DNA of 64,000 nucleotides from a virus: IMG/VR virus record IMGVR_UViG_3300047509_000156, positions 1 through 64,000 of that record; one strand, written 5' to 3'. Of the stretch, positions 48,767-56,366 are shown one piece after another. How positions within the stretch are numbered: position 1 is the first letter of the stretch; each line of letters opens with the position of its first letter. A program made the position numbers and the translations under genes. The notes under the pieces are model-generated. The model did no database searches, was not told the origin of the DNA, and saw only the letters and a program-made list of their open reading frames with translations.

Positions 48767-49381
48767 ATGTCCAGTCAGGATACTCCTTTTCGGCTAGCCA
48801 GGAAATGCCTTTGGTGCGGGACCGGCTTTGTCGCTAGGCTCTGTGACGTTGTCAGGGGAAGGGGGAACTTTTGCAGCCGCACCTGTTCGTCAAGGTACAG
48901 GTGCGCAAACAGTAAATTTTCCACGACTGATCTGTTCTGGTTGAAGGTCGATAAGAATGGACCTGTGCAGGAGCATTGTCCAGAAATAGGACCATGCTGG
49001 GTGTGGACGGCCTGTAAGTTTCCCAACGGATACGGCAAGTTTCGTAGCGGGTCGGCCCACCGTGCCAGTTGGAAGATCAGCAATGGCGACATCCCAGAAG
49101 GCATTAGAGTTCTCCATCGCTGCGACAATCCTCCGTGCGTAAATCCATGCCACCTCTTTCTTGGGACCGACGCTGACAATAAGCAAGACGCGGTTGCCAA
49201 GTGTAGGCATTATTGCGGCGACGGCCACCATCTGGCGGTTCTGAACGAGGAAATCGTTCGCAAGGCGCGAGCGATGTACGAGAATGGTATGAGAGCCTGC
49301 GATGTTGCTCGTAGCCTCGATGCTCCTTATGGGCCGATACTGCAAGCCGTCACTAGGAGAACGTGGAAGCATGTCTCCTAG
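48767..49381 (+). CDS. HNH homing endonuclease, rightward island
   Basis: 204 residues. The ATG at 48767 is preferred over 48761 because AGGGAG ends six bases before it. N-terminal zinc module (CLWCGTGF...FCSRTCSS) then an HNH_3-type core: CWVWTACKFPNGYG, HRASWKISNGDIPEG, LHRCDNPPCVNPCHLFLG. C-terminal helix-turn-helix (MRACDVARSLDAPYG). Runs against its neighbours, overlapping the next stop by four bases. A strong hairpin (GCCCTGG/CCAGGGC) lies about 40 bases upstream. Confidence 0.88.
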   Translation: MSSQDTPFRLARKCLWCGTGFVARLCDVVRGRGNFCSRTCSSRYRCANSKFSTTDLFWLKVDKNGPVQEHCPEIGPCWVWTACKFPNGYGKFRSGSAHRASWKISNGDIPEGIRVLHRCDNPPCVNPCHLFLGTDADNKQDAVAKCRHYCGDGHHLAVLNEEIVRKARAMYENGMRACDVARSLDAPYGPILQAVTRRTWKHVS

Positions 49382-49689
49382 TCGCAGGTCGGGCAGCGGT
49401 ATCCTTTGAGACGTTCGTGGACCATTATACCGCCGCACTTCGCACAGCGCCCGTCGTCGCGGCACAGCTTACCAATAGCCTCCTCTACGGCGGCGTCACG
49501 CTGTTCATCAGTCGAGCCGTTGAACGCCGACGCCACGAGTTTGTTGAGCGACTTCTTCGTGTCGTCTGGTATCCGCTTGTACCAGCAGGAGGAGCAAATG
49601 CCACGCTCGCCCTCGTGGATCGAGTGCAGAACGCGGTTACAGCCTTCCACGGTACAGCGGTCGTGGACGGTGATTGTTCGGGTGGCCAT
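49378..49689 (-). CDS. Zinc-ribbon protein (103 aa)
   Basis: Cys pairs at both ends: CTVEGC...CSSC in the front half and CAKCGG...CPTC at the end, so two ribbons around a helix. The final GYRCPTC resembles the end of the gene at 49931 (GYRCIRGC). Function unknown. Confidence 0.6.
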   Translation of the reverse strand: MATRTITVHDRCTVEGCNRVLHSIHEGERGICSSCWYKRIPDDTKKSLNKLVASAFNGSTDEQRDAAVEEAIGKLCRDDGRCAKCGGIMVHERLKGYRCPTCD

Positions 49690-49700
49690 TCTCTTCTCCT

Positions 49701-49934
49701 TCAGACTGCCTTCTTTCGCACCTTGACCGTGACGACTCCAGCGACTGGGCCGTCAAACCGCCCCAACTCTTCCAGTTCGGGGAACTTCGCCAGGAGTTTC
49801 CGGACATAGCGATCCGCCTTGCCTGGGTCGATGTCCGTGCAGAAGGCGATCACTCCACCATTCATGGCCTGCTGGCCGATGATCGTGATGCGGTCATCCT
49901 CGGGCAGATCGGCAATGTCGGCGAAGGCGGTCAT
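49701..49934 (-). CDS. Hypothetical protein (77 aa)
   Basis: ATG at 49934 overlaps the upstream stop. IADLPEDDRITIIGQQAM and VAGVVTVKVRKK: a compact alpha/beta protein of a type I have seen conserved in other phages. No role known. Confidence 0.65.
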   Translation of the reverse strand: MTAFADIADLPEDDRITIIGQQAMNGGVIAFCTDIDPGKADRYVRKLLAKFPELEELGRFDGPVAGVVTVKVRKKAV

Positions 49935-50140
49935 GATTGGCACCCCCGGATGCAGCGATAACCGTACAGACGATAATGGGCCATCTGTCCGCCACATTTG
50001 GGACAACAAAGGCCGGGGCCGTGTTGGACTTCTTCCTCATCCATCTCCTTGAGGATCGCGGCGGCCTTGGCACGGATCTCCTCGACGGTCAACTCGCGGC
50101 CCAGATCGGCGCCGCCGTCGCTTGGGTGGTACGGCCTCAT
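49931..50140 (-). CDS. Zinc-ribbon protein (69 aa)
   Basis: Helical first half (VEEIRAKAAAILKEMDEEE) and a C-terminal CCPKCGG...CIRGC ribbon. Coupled at both ends by stop/start overlaps. Confidence 0.6.
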   Translation of the reverse strand: MRPYHPSDGGADLGRELTVEEIRAKAAAILKEMDEEEVQHGPGLCCPKCGGQMAHYRLYGYRCIRGCQS

Positions 50141-50586
50141 ATTCCCCCTCCTATGTGCTTCTCTGCTTCCTTACGGCGTTTCTCTTCCCAGAGAGCCTGT
50201 GCTTCTTCCGGCGTCGCGCCGACGGGGATCACGCGGTCGCCGTTCGCCTCGACCCAGTAGAACGCGGCCTGCTTGTGCAGGACCCTACCGCAGGCAATGT
50301 CGGCCGCGTCGAGCGGCGCTTCCACGTAACTGAACAGGTCGAAGTGCGTGCCGCAGTGGACGCACATCGTCCCGCCGTAGAATTTCGGATTTCTGGCGTA
50401 GGTCTCGCACAGGGCGAGCCCCATGTGCGTGTCGCAACCGCACTTCATGTGCCGGTAGGAGCGGTAGACGGGCATGACAAAACCCTTGGCGCGTTCCTCT
50501 TCGGAGAGGACGAGATACGCTACCTGTTGCCCGTCTGGTTGATGTTCTCGCAGTCGCGGGTCTTTCGGATCGGTTGTCAGTCCCAT
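50137..50586 (-). CDS. Conserved phage zinc protein (149 aa)
   Basis: Two Cys pairs (KCGCDTHMG; MCVHCGTHF) around ALCETYARNPKFYGG. This combination is a conserved phage protein of unknown function found in several tailed-phage groups, as I recall. The C-terminal part is a Glu/Arg helix. Confidence 0.65.
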   Translation of the reverse strand: MGLTTDPKDPRLREHQPDGQQVAYLVLSEEERAKGFVMPVYRSYRHMKCGCDTHMGLALCETYARNPKFYGGTMCVHCGTHFDLFSYVEAPLDAADIACGRVLHKQAAFYWVEANGDRVIPVGATPEEAQALWEEKRRKEAEKHIGGGI

Positions 50587-50593
50587 CAGTACC

Positions 50594-51493
50594 TCAATTT
50601 GCGTTGACGTATGGCGCCAAGAGGCCCCCAGCTTCAGATGCCGTTATCGAATACTTGATCTGTTGCTGCATCATGGATAGCGCCGCGCCCTCATACGATA
50701 AATTTGAAAGCAGCGATCCAGCTCTTGTCGATGCCCTCAATTGCGCCACCATTCGCTCCGCTGCCAGGGTAATGTCGTAGGGTAGTTTATCCCAACCGGC
50801 ACAGTACGTGACCATCAGGTTGCCCTGGCCGTTGATGGGCACCGTGGAGAGGTTGATCCCTGGCGCGTAATACTTGGTACTCCACGTCTGGTTAATCCGC
50901 CACAGACAACCGCAGCGCGAAGAAGAATCAGGCTGGTCCCTGTCGATCCAGTAGTCGTTGCCGTAGTAGAGTTGCGACGATGGCGAAGAAAACGATCCCG
51001 GCACGCTGCCACCATATGACAGATCGTCCTGCACGATATTCGCCCCGAAGGAGAGCGTCGTCAACCCCGTCAACGCGGCAGCCTGCGACAGGGTGATCGT
51101 CCCCGTCCCCACCGTGGCAATCGTCGTCAGCGGCTGAATGGCAAACGAGCCGATACAGGATACCCCTTGGCCGGCGAAGAGGTACTTGGTACTGCTCATC
51201 CCCGTCACCACGCTCGATCCGGCGACCGTATTGCCCGTGTAGATGGGTGCCTGTACGGGCCGGTCGCGGAGGATAAGTGGCCCCTCCGAAGGTCCCGATC
51301 CCATCCAGGTGATCGGGTTGGCCGGGTTGGAGGCCAGCATTACCGTCCTTCCCAGGTGTTCCTGGATGGCTGCACTCACCTCGGCAATCAACTGGTTGAG
51401 GATGAAGTCGTAGAGCGTCTTGGAAGGCTGGATACCAAGGACGATCTTGACGGCCGGCAGGGAGGTACAGGGGTCTACGTTGGGGATGCTCAT
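50594..51493 (-). CDS. Head-tail adaptor (gp6-like) protein
   Basis: 299 residues. The outer parts match gp6-type connector proteins: LYDFILNQLIAEVSAAIQEHLGR at the start, LRDRPVQAPI, and AAERMVAQLRASTRAGSLLSNLSYEG at the end. A large Thr/Ser-rich insertion (about 90-190) separates them. The adaptor bridges portal and tail. TGATG overlap with the upstream gene. Confidence 0.7.
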   Translation of the reverse strand: MSIPNVDPCTSLPAVKIVLGIQPSKTLYDFILNQLIAEVSAAIQEHLGRTVMLASNPANPITWMGSGPSEGPLILRDRPVQAPIYTGNTVAGSSVVTGMSSTKYLFAGQGVSCIGSFAIQPLTTIATVGTGTITLSQAAALTGLTTLSFGANIVQDDLSYGGSVPGSFSSPSSQLYYGNDYWIDRDQPDSSSRCGCLWRINQTWSTKYYAPGINLSTVPINGQGNLMVTYCAGWDKLPYDITLAAERMVAQLRASTRAGSLLSNLSYEGAALSMMQQQIKYSITASEAGGLLAPYVNAN

Positions 51494-51648
51494 CAGGACG
51501 AACCCACTTTATCTTTGAGAATGTTGCCTATGTGCCAGCCTTTACAGTCAGGGCATTCGTAGGCTTGCAGGACAAAGCCGGGTCGCTTGCCCATGTGAGA
51601 GATAGCTTTTTCAGCCTTCTCTTTGGATCGGTAGCAGGTTTTTCGCAC
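51493..51648 (-). CDS. Small zinc-ribbon protein (51 aa)
   Basis: No ATG fits after the previous stop; the GTG at 51648 is the best start. CYRSKEKAEKAISHMG followed by YECPDCKGWHIG is a common short phage zinc-ribbon layout. Start uncertain. Confidence 0.55.
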   Translation of the reverse strand: MRKTCYRSKEKAEKAISHMGKRPGFVLQAYECPDCKGWHIGNILKDKVGSS

Positions 51649-51679
51649 ACATCGGTGGTAGATATGTTGTAGCCTGCCA

Positions 51680-51916
51680 TTACTTCCTGCTGTTTCTCTG
51701 TGGTTGCCGGACAGGTTCAATATATCTGATGCTTTTTCCACAGAGCCACAGATCGATGTCCCGTTCCAGTTCACGCCGCGAGAACGCCGACGTGGCGAAG
51801 ACCCATTCGCCATTCGCCATCACCCCATCGTCGGATCGGAAAACATACCCAACCCATACTCGCAGTTCCGAGACGAGCGGATGGCGCTGACAGCGGATCT
51901 GGGTGACGTGGCTCAC
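51680..51916 (-). CDS. Hypothetical protein (78 aa)
   Basis: ATG overlaps the stop of the fusion enzyme (ATGA). Begins MSHVTQIRCQRHPLV and contains WVFATSAFSRRELERDIDLW. Not recognised. Confidence 0.6.
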   Translation of the reverse strand: MSHVTQIRCQRHPLVSELRVWVGYVFRSDDGVMANGEWVFATSAFSRRELERDIDLWLCGKSIRYIEPVRQPQRNSRK

Positions 51917-53751
51917 ACGGTTCTCTCAAAGGACATCGCCGGGCACTTCTCATCCTCTACTGCCATCGTATCGATGACGCCCTCGGGCAGGTCCTGCTTC
52001 CTACGGACAAACCACAGCGAATCAGGGCCGTGGCGCAGGACGCCGTACTTCCTCTGGAACCATGTCGAAGCGTAGCCTTCCGTCAGCGCTTTGTTGACAC
52101 CTTCCGAGTAGGTGTCATGGCCGCACAGAATCCCTCCCGGCTTGACGTTGATCATCCATAAATCGATGTCCCGCTGCGCTGACTCAAAGGCGTGGTCGCC
52201 GTCGATAAAGACGACATCCGCCGAGTCGGCAGCAAAGCGCGCCGCCGCCTGGAGCGACGTTGATAGCCACGATTCGATGGTTAGATCATGACGCAATCGT
52301 CGCAATTCGTCGCTCTGTGTTTGCCATGTCTTCATGGCCTCGGCGGGATCGAACTTTTCATTGTCGCCAATTCCCAGGAAGGGATCGACACAGATCAGTT
52401 TGCAGCCCGCAGGAAGGGCCAGGGCGACCGCCGAGGCGCTACGTCCCATCCAGGTGCCCACTTCAACCCAGACGCCTCCTGGGGCCAATTCTGACGCTCT
52501 CTTGGCCAGCCAGAGGAGTTCAGCGTGCGTCATCCATCCTGATACCGAGATGGCGTAGAGCGCTGCTACCTCGGGCGCGAAGGCGTTATGCTGTGGTTCC
52601 AGGGAAGCGTGCGGCACGACCTCAGTGGATCGCCTGGCGAACTCGTGGTTGGCCACCAGCATCTCGACCGCCTTGCCAGTCATCGTCTTGCCATTGACGT
52701 TCTTCTGGATCTTGTCCAGCAATTCGCCGCCGGAGCGAAGGTTTTCCATTTGCGTTTGCAGGATCGCGCCTGGTGCCCTATCTGTCCGGTCGCGGGGAAC
52801 GCTGGCCTCGTTCCTTCTCAGCAACGGCGTTCCCGTCGCTGGGCACAGTGCGAAGTGCGTCCAATGCCCGGCACGGTCCACGTAGGGCTTGAATTCCATC
52901 TCGCCATGTGAGGACCCGCACGCCTCGCAGTGCGGCACCAGCAGCGACACGATCCCCGCCTGCGACATCTTTGTCTTCCGTGCCGATGTGAGATCCGAGT
53001 GGATCTTCCGCTGGTGCTTGTGGAGATTGTCGAGTTGTTCGGGTGTGACGATGGCCGGCTTGCCAACCCAGTTGCTTTTGTGGTGCTGTGCCCAGTTGTC
53101 CCAGTCCACGTAGAGCGGCACGCCGGCAAAGAACAATTTGCGGTGGAAACAGCACTCCTCAGTCTCCAGAACCTCCGTCCCCTTGGCGTTGTAGGTGTAG
53201 TCGTACCAGGGCGGCTGGATGATATCGAAGCACTTCCCAGAGTAGGCAATACACCCAGTCCCGAGGTTGGCGACCCGCTCGATCCCCGTCCGCCGCGCCG
53301 CATCCTCGCGCCCCACGTTGACGACAAGATGCGTCTGGTCCTGTGTCCACGAGTGGATCAGGTTGTTCTCATCAATCGTTGGGTTCGATGCCGAACCCCA
53401 CTCGAAGACACAGACATTCTCCTGCACCCCACCCATACAGTAGGGCAATCCGATCACAGCCGGTCCCTGATGATTTAGAAGGAAGTCAACCATCCTCTCG
53501 AAGCATCCATCCTGCACCCACATATCGTCGTCGATCATGAAGACAACATCGGGCTTGATCTGTCTGAGCTGATCGGCGGCGAAGTTTCTTGCCACATTGG
53601 TGGGGAATCGCTTGACGGGCATGTAAACGAGTTCGCCCAGGTCCTCGCGGAGCCGGCAGGTGATCTCGGCATCGACGTGAAAGCGCGACACCTCTTCGCG
53701 ATGACTGCCTGAACCCAAGGGTTTGACGAGAGCGATGGTGTACTTGGCCAA
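51913..53751 (-). CDS. Glycosyltransferase-methyltransferase fusion (612 aa)
   Basis: Residues 1-260 form a GT-A glycosyltransferase with MIDDDMW (D74-76), and an LGTGCIAYSGKCF acceptor region. A CEACGSSHGE zinc motif and linker follow. From about 425 comes a class I methyltransferase (WVEVGTWMGRSASAVALA, then VVFIDGDHAFES and GGILCGHD). The domain order equals the separate genes at 31373 and 30824. Probably modifies a glycan or virion protein in two steps. Substrate unknown. Confidence 0.8.
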   Translation of the reverse strand: MAKYTIALVKPLGSGSHREEVSRFHVDAEITCRLREDLGELVYMPVKRFPTNVARNFAADQLRQIKPDVVFMIDDDMWVQDGCFERMVDFLLNHQGPAVIGLPYCMGGVQENVCVFEWGSASNPTIDENNLIHSWTQDQTHLVVNVGREDAARRTGIERVANLGTGCIAYSGKCFDIIQPPWYDYTYNAKGTEVLETEECCFHRKLFFAGVPLYVDWDNWAQHHKSNWVGKPAIVTPEQLDNLHKHQRKIHSDLTSARKTKMSQAGIVSLLVPHCEACGSSHGEMEFKPYVDRAGHWTHFALCPATGTPLLRRNEASVPRDRTDRAPGAILQTQMENLRSGGELLDKIQKNVNGKTMTGKAVEMLVANHEFARRSTEVVPHASLEPQHNAFAPEVAALYAISVSGWMTHAELLWLAKRASELAPGGVWVEVGTWMGRSASAVALALPAGCKLICVDPFLGIGDNEKFDPAEAMKTWQTQSDELRRLRHDLTIESWLSTSLQAAARFAADSADVVFIDGDHAFESAQRDIDLWMINVKPGGILCGHDTYSEGVNKALTEGYASTWFQRKYGVLRHGPDSLWFVRRKQDLPEGVIDTMAVEDEKCPAMSFERTV

Positions 53752-53753
53752 GA

Positions 53754-54137
53754 CTATTCTCCCTTTGGATACTTCAACCGTTCAATCTTCCACTTCTCCA
53801 TGCGGAATATCGTGCCTTCCTTTTCCATAACGCCTTCGCGTGTTCCCGGCTTGATCTTGATGGTGTGGACGGAGTAGTAGGATTCATCCCTCAGAGGCAT
53901 TATCGCCTCGCGGAACCACAGACGGCCGTTGCTGATGCCCCAGCGTCCGGCGTATCTGGTAGAGAGCCAGGAGGATTCGTAGTAGCCGTCCGCACGAAGA
54001 ATGGCGTCGAACTTGTTTGTCCCCCATGTTATTTGCCAGTGGCCAGCAAACGCCGGAACCGTCAGCGGTACGGCAGGTGCAGGCCGAGGAAACGGCGCCG
54101 GTGCCGCGATGGCCAGGCAGAGGAGGAGATGGTTCAT
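53754..54137 (-). CDS. Secreted lipocalin-like protein (127 aa)
   Basis: ATG at 54137; the longer frame overlaps the upstream gene. Signal peptide LLLCLAIAAPAPFPRPAPAV, a Pro-rich form that I associate with Gemmata-group proteins. The mature part (WQITWGTNKFDAILRADGYY, GRWGISNGRLWF) suggests a small beta-barrel. Probably exported in the infected host or during lysogeny. One base separates it from the portal-like gene. Confidence 0.65.
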   Translation of the reverse strand: MNHLLLCLAIAAPAPFPRPAPAVPLTVPAFAGHWQITWGTNKFDAILRADGYYESSWLSTRYAGRWGISNGRLWFREAIMPLRDESYYSVHTIKIKPGTREGVMEKEGTIFRMEKWKIERLKYPKGE

Positions 54138-54138
54138 G

Positions 54139-54438
54139 CTACTCCGGTATGACGATGACTTGTTTCGATGGCACCACGACGCCGCCTTCCGCCCATGCGC
54201 CGGGAAGATAACTGGCAGGCCAGCCGGGGAACTCCTTGATCCTCCAGGCACCGTCAGGATAGAGCGGCGACGGTTCGATATAGGTGGCGCATTCTTTTGG
54301 GATGTGGCAAACTCTCAGCAACCGTCCGAATCCATCCTTGACGTTCCAGAGAAGCAGTTTGCCTGTCTGTTTTTCTTTCTCGGGAAATGCCCATCCAAAG
54401 AGACAGGCGATCGTCGATAGGAATACTCGTCTGATCAT
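54139..54438 (-). CDS. Signal-peptide protein built on a portal-like segment
   Basis: 99 residues from the ATG at 54438, which overlaps the upstream stop. Opens MIRRVFLSTIACLFGWAF, a hydrophobic signal-type segment. The remainder (LLLWNVKDGFGR, YPDGAWRIKEF, PGAWAEGGVVVPS) lines up residue by residue with the portal region LIWQVKDGFGRP...PDGAYRIQPF...PGAWNQGGVVVPA. Only this piece of portal is present. Either a decoy, a co-opted assembly factor, or a remnant. Confidence 0.7.
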   Translation of the reverse strand: MIRRVFLSTIACLFGWAFPEKEKQTGKLLLWNVKDGFGRLLRVCHIPKECATYIEPSPLYPDGAWRIKEFPGWPASYLPGAWAEGGVVVPSKQVIVIPE

Positions 54439-54656
54439 GTTGACTCCTGCCAATGTTTGTCGATTGGTTTGAGTTTACGCAGGCGACGTATTTCATTGAT
54501 GGTGAGCGGCCCCGTCTGAAGATCAGGAGCGAAACAGATCATCTTGGCGCATCGTCTGCTTGTTTGTCGTGGTTTCTTTGGCTGTGGCGTCTTCTTGACG
54601 AGGAGCGACAACCCGGTAAGGCCAATAAGAGAAGCAAGAAAGTTTCGCCGGATCAT
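54435..54656 (-). CDS. Second signal-peptide protein with portal-like segment
   Basis: 73 residues. MIRRNFLASLIGLTGLSLLV is a Tat- or Sec-type leader (RR at 3-4); after a Pro/Lys linker, DLQTGPLTINEIRRLRKLKP matches the portal's DLQAGIRTINEIRHLRKLKK. It precedes the gene with the mid-portal segment, so the two together carry two separate pieces of portal. Coupled by ATGA overlaps. Confidence 0.7.
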   Translation of the reverse strand: MIRRNFLASLIGLTGLSLLVKKTPQPKKPRQTSRRCAKMICFAPDLQTGPLTINEIRRLRKLKPIDKHWQEST

Positions 54657-54859
54657 GCGTATTCCTCCACTTCCTGTCCGCCATCGGCGAAAGCGTTACC
54701 AATCTCCTTGACGGCGTCGTACATACCGCCAGTTGGTGGCCCCATGAGGAAACCACCGCCACGGTGAAGGAGTGCCTTGTAGAGATGCACGAAGACCCTG
54801 TCCTGGCATTCCGGTGGCAGTTTGTCGAACTTCTTCCGCAGGTATTCTCCCGTCGTCAT
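54653..54859 (-). CDS. Hypothetical protein (68 aa)
   Basis: Helical front and a Gly-rich end (GGGFLMGPPTGGMYDAV). ATGA overlaps at both ends. Not recognised. Confidence 0.6.
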   Translation of the reverse strand: MTTGEYLRKKFDKLPPECQDRVFVHLYKALLHRGGGFLMGPPTGGMYDAVKEIGNAFADGGQEVEEYA

Positions 54860-55062
54860 CGCTTCCTCCGTCCGTAACTTAACTCATTGAGTGCCGCTGA
54901 AATCTTCCTTGCCGCCTGACGCTCCGTCTGATCCATCTTGCCCCACGGGTCGCTCTGCGCCTCGTAGAGTCGTTCCATCTCCACCGTCTCGGCAGCATTT
55001 CCATCGGGGTCGATGTCGTTGAGTTGCAGGAGTATCGAGACATACTTGGCGAAGGGACTCAC
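54856..55062 (-). CDS. Hypothetical protein, GTG start (68 aa)
   Basis: GTG at 55062 is the natural start; a longer frame has no coding character. Helical product (ETVEMERLYEAQSDPWGKMD). Not recognised. A strong hairpin lies about 60 bases upstream. Confidence 0.55.
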   Translation of the reverse strand: MSPFAKYVSILLQLNDIDPDGNAAETVEMERLYEAQSDPWGKMDQTERQAARKISAALNELSYGRRKR

Positions 55063-55124
55063 GGTGGTTGCTCCGTGACGGGCTGCACGCCAGCATATAC
55101 ACTCGCCGCGTTCTCCACAATGAG

Positions 55125-55158
55125 ACACGGACACAGGTAGAGCATCCTGTGTCCGTGT
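55125..55158. repeat. Perfect 13-bp inverted repeat
   Basis: ACACGGACACAGG (55125-55137) and its exact complement (55146-55158) with an 8-base loop, in the gap between two leftward genes. No U-run follows, so a factor-dependent terminator or mRNA-stabilising hairpin is more likely than an intrinsic terminator. Confidence 0.6.
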
Positions 55159-55192
55159 GACCAGCGTGGAGAGATTGGCGATGGGAGATTTC

Positions 55193-55372
55193 TCAGGCCG
55201 GCTTGTCCTGTGTACCCATTTGGGCCGTGAAGAGAGCGGCCATGTAGGCGTCGGCCGCAGCCACGGATTTCAGGCTCTCCGGTTTGCCCTGTGCGTTTGC
55301 CAGAGATGCTGCAAGGATCGAGGTTGCTGCGCCGATAAGTGTGTCATTGGCGGCTACGGTTGGTTTGCTCAT
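55193..55372 (-). CDS. Small hypothetical protein (59 aa)
   Basis: ATG at 55372 with a GAGGAG site. Ala/Thr-rich helical product (GAATSILAASLANAQGKP). Small and unrecognised, but well placed between hairpin and neighbouring gene. Confidence 0.6.
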   Translation of the reverse strand: MSKPTVAANDTLIGAATSILAASLANAQGKPESLKSVAAADAYMAALFTAQMGTQDKPA

Positions 55373-55393
55373 TGTTTCTCCTCAGAGTAAGAA

Positions 55394-55675
55394 TCAGATC
55401 GAACCGGAAGAATGCCGCGTGATCGTCAGTTCGCCCCTCTCGTCCACGGCGGCATCCTCAACGAAGTATGGCTCGGCGGCGCAACCTCCTGCAAGGGCGC
55501 TGGTAATCTCGGCCATCATGTCCTTGTCGGGATGCACACAGATGTACGCTTCCAGAATCTTGCCGCACTCGGCCACAAGGACGATTTTCTTGGTTGGCAG
55601 CCTGATGCTCTGTTTGTGACCGATGCCCAGAGCGTTCAGAAAGGCGTCAACGGCGTCGATTCCTCGCATGGCCAT
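55394..55675 (-). CDS. Hypothetical protein (93 aa)
   Basis: ATG at 55675 chosen for a GGAGA site. RGIDAVDAFLNALGIGHKQS then IVLVAECGKILEAYICVHP: a helix followed by a beta-strand pair, a short layout I have seen in other phage proteins of unknown role. Confidence 0.6.
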   Translation of the reverse strand: MAMRGIDAVDAFLNALGIGHKQSIRLPTKKIVLVAECGKILEAYICVHPDKDMMAEITSALAGGCAAEPYFVEDAAVDERGELTITRHSSGSI

Positions 55676-55734
55676 GACTTGTCTCCAGAGGCGGGCGGCA
55701 CCGGCAGTATACAGCATGGCGGCGCGAGATCGTC

Positions 55735-56223
55735 TCAGACGGACGGACTTCTACTGAACCCGCCTTCACCAGTACCGAAACCGGGCTGACGTTTCTTCCC
55801 GCTGATCAGGAACCCCGACAGCCCAAACGCCCCAGTCGCGGTCGTCGCCGCGAAGGTATTGGCGTTCATGCGGACGTACCGCTGCGTCCGCAGTCCCATG
55901 ATGGCCTGGAACAAGTTGGCGCCTGCCGTCGTGGCCGTCACCGTGAGGATCATCTGCGTGATCCCGTAGTCCGCCGAATTGACGCCGGAGATCACGGTCC
56001 ACGACCCCGTGCCAGAGGGTGATTCCTCGGCCTGCACGACGAGGTTGGTTACGTTGGCCACTGTGGGTACGGAGGCGATCAGCTGCATGGCGATACTGAA
56101 CTCGCCGTCGCCCGACGTGGCCCAATCAGCCGAAGCACCCTGCGACGTGGCGGCGAGGGTGACGTTGTTGAACTGGAAGGAGCGAAGCGTCTCATTGACG
56201 TAGTCCAGAAGCATCGGAATCAC
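55735..56223 (-). CDS. Probable capsid decoration protein (162 aa)
   Basis: Beta-rich Thr/Ala/Ser-rich protein; NLVVQAEESPSGTGSWTVIS and the terminal GFLISGKKRQPGFG are consistent with a head-decoration domain. It follows the capsid gene in transcription order (the HNH gene between them is on the other strand). Confidence 0.55.
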   Translation of the reverse strand: MIPMLLDYVNETLRSFQFNNVTLAATSQGASADWATSGDGEFSIAMQLIASVPTVANVTNLVVQAEESPSGTGSWTVISGVNSADYGITQMILTVTATTAGANLFQAIMGLRTQRYVRMNANTFAATTATGAFGLSGFLISGKKRQPGFGTGEGGFSRSPSV

Positions 56224-56257
56224 CTCATGGAAAATGGGTTACGACGAGTGGAATTGA

Positions 56258-56285
56258 GGTCACTCGCGATGGGTTTGGGCGTATA
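56258..56285 (+). promoter_or_regulatory. Phage promoter P5 (GGTCAC-N15-GCGTATA)
   Basis: Rightward GGTCAC (56258-56263) and GCGTATA (56279-56285), 15 bases apart, with TATAAT at 56282-56287. One mismatch in the upstream box. It precedes the HNH gene's structured leader. Confidence 0.6.
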
Positions 56286-56342
56286 ATGAAGGCGGACCCG
56301 GCACCGTCCCTTAACGGTGTCAGGTCCTGACCGATCAAAGCA

Positions 56343-56359
56343 CCCTTGACTAGAAAGGG
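56343..56359 (+). promoter_or_regulatory. Hairpin masking the HNH ribosome site
   Basis: CCCTT (56343-56347) pairs with AAGGG (56355-56359) around 7 bases; AAGGG is the ribosome site seven bases before the ATG at 56367. Same geometry as at 32304. A larger stem (GGACC/GGTCC) lies upstream in the leader. Confidence 0.5.
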
Positions 56360-56366
56360 CACCTCG

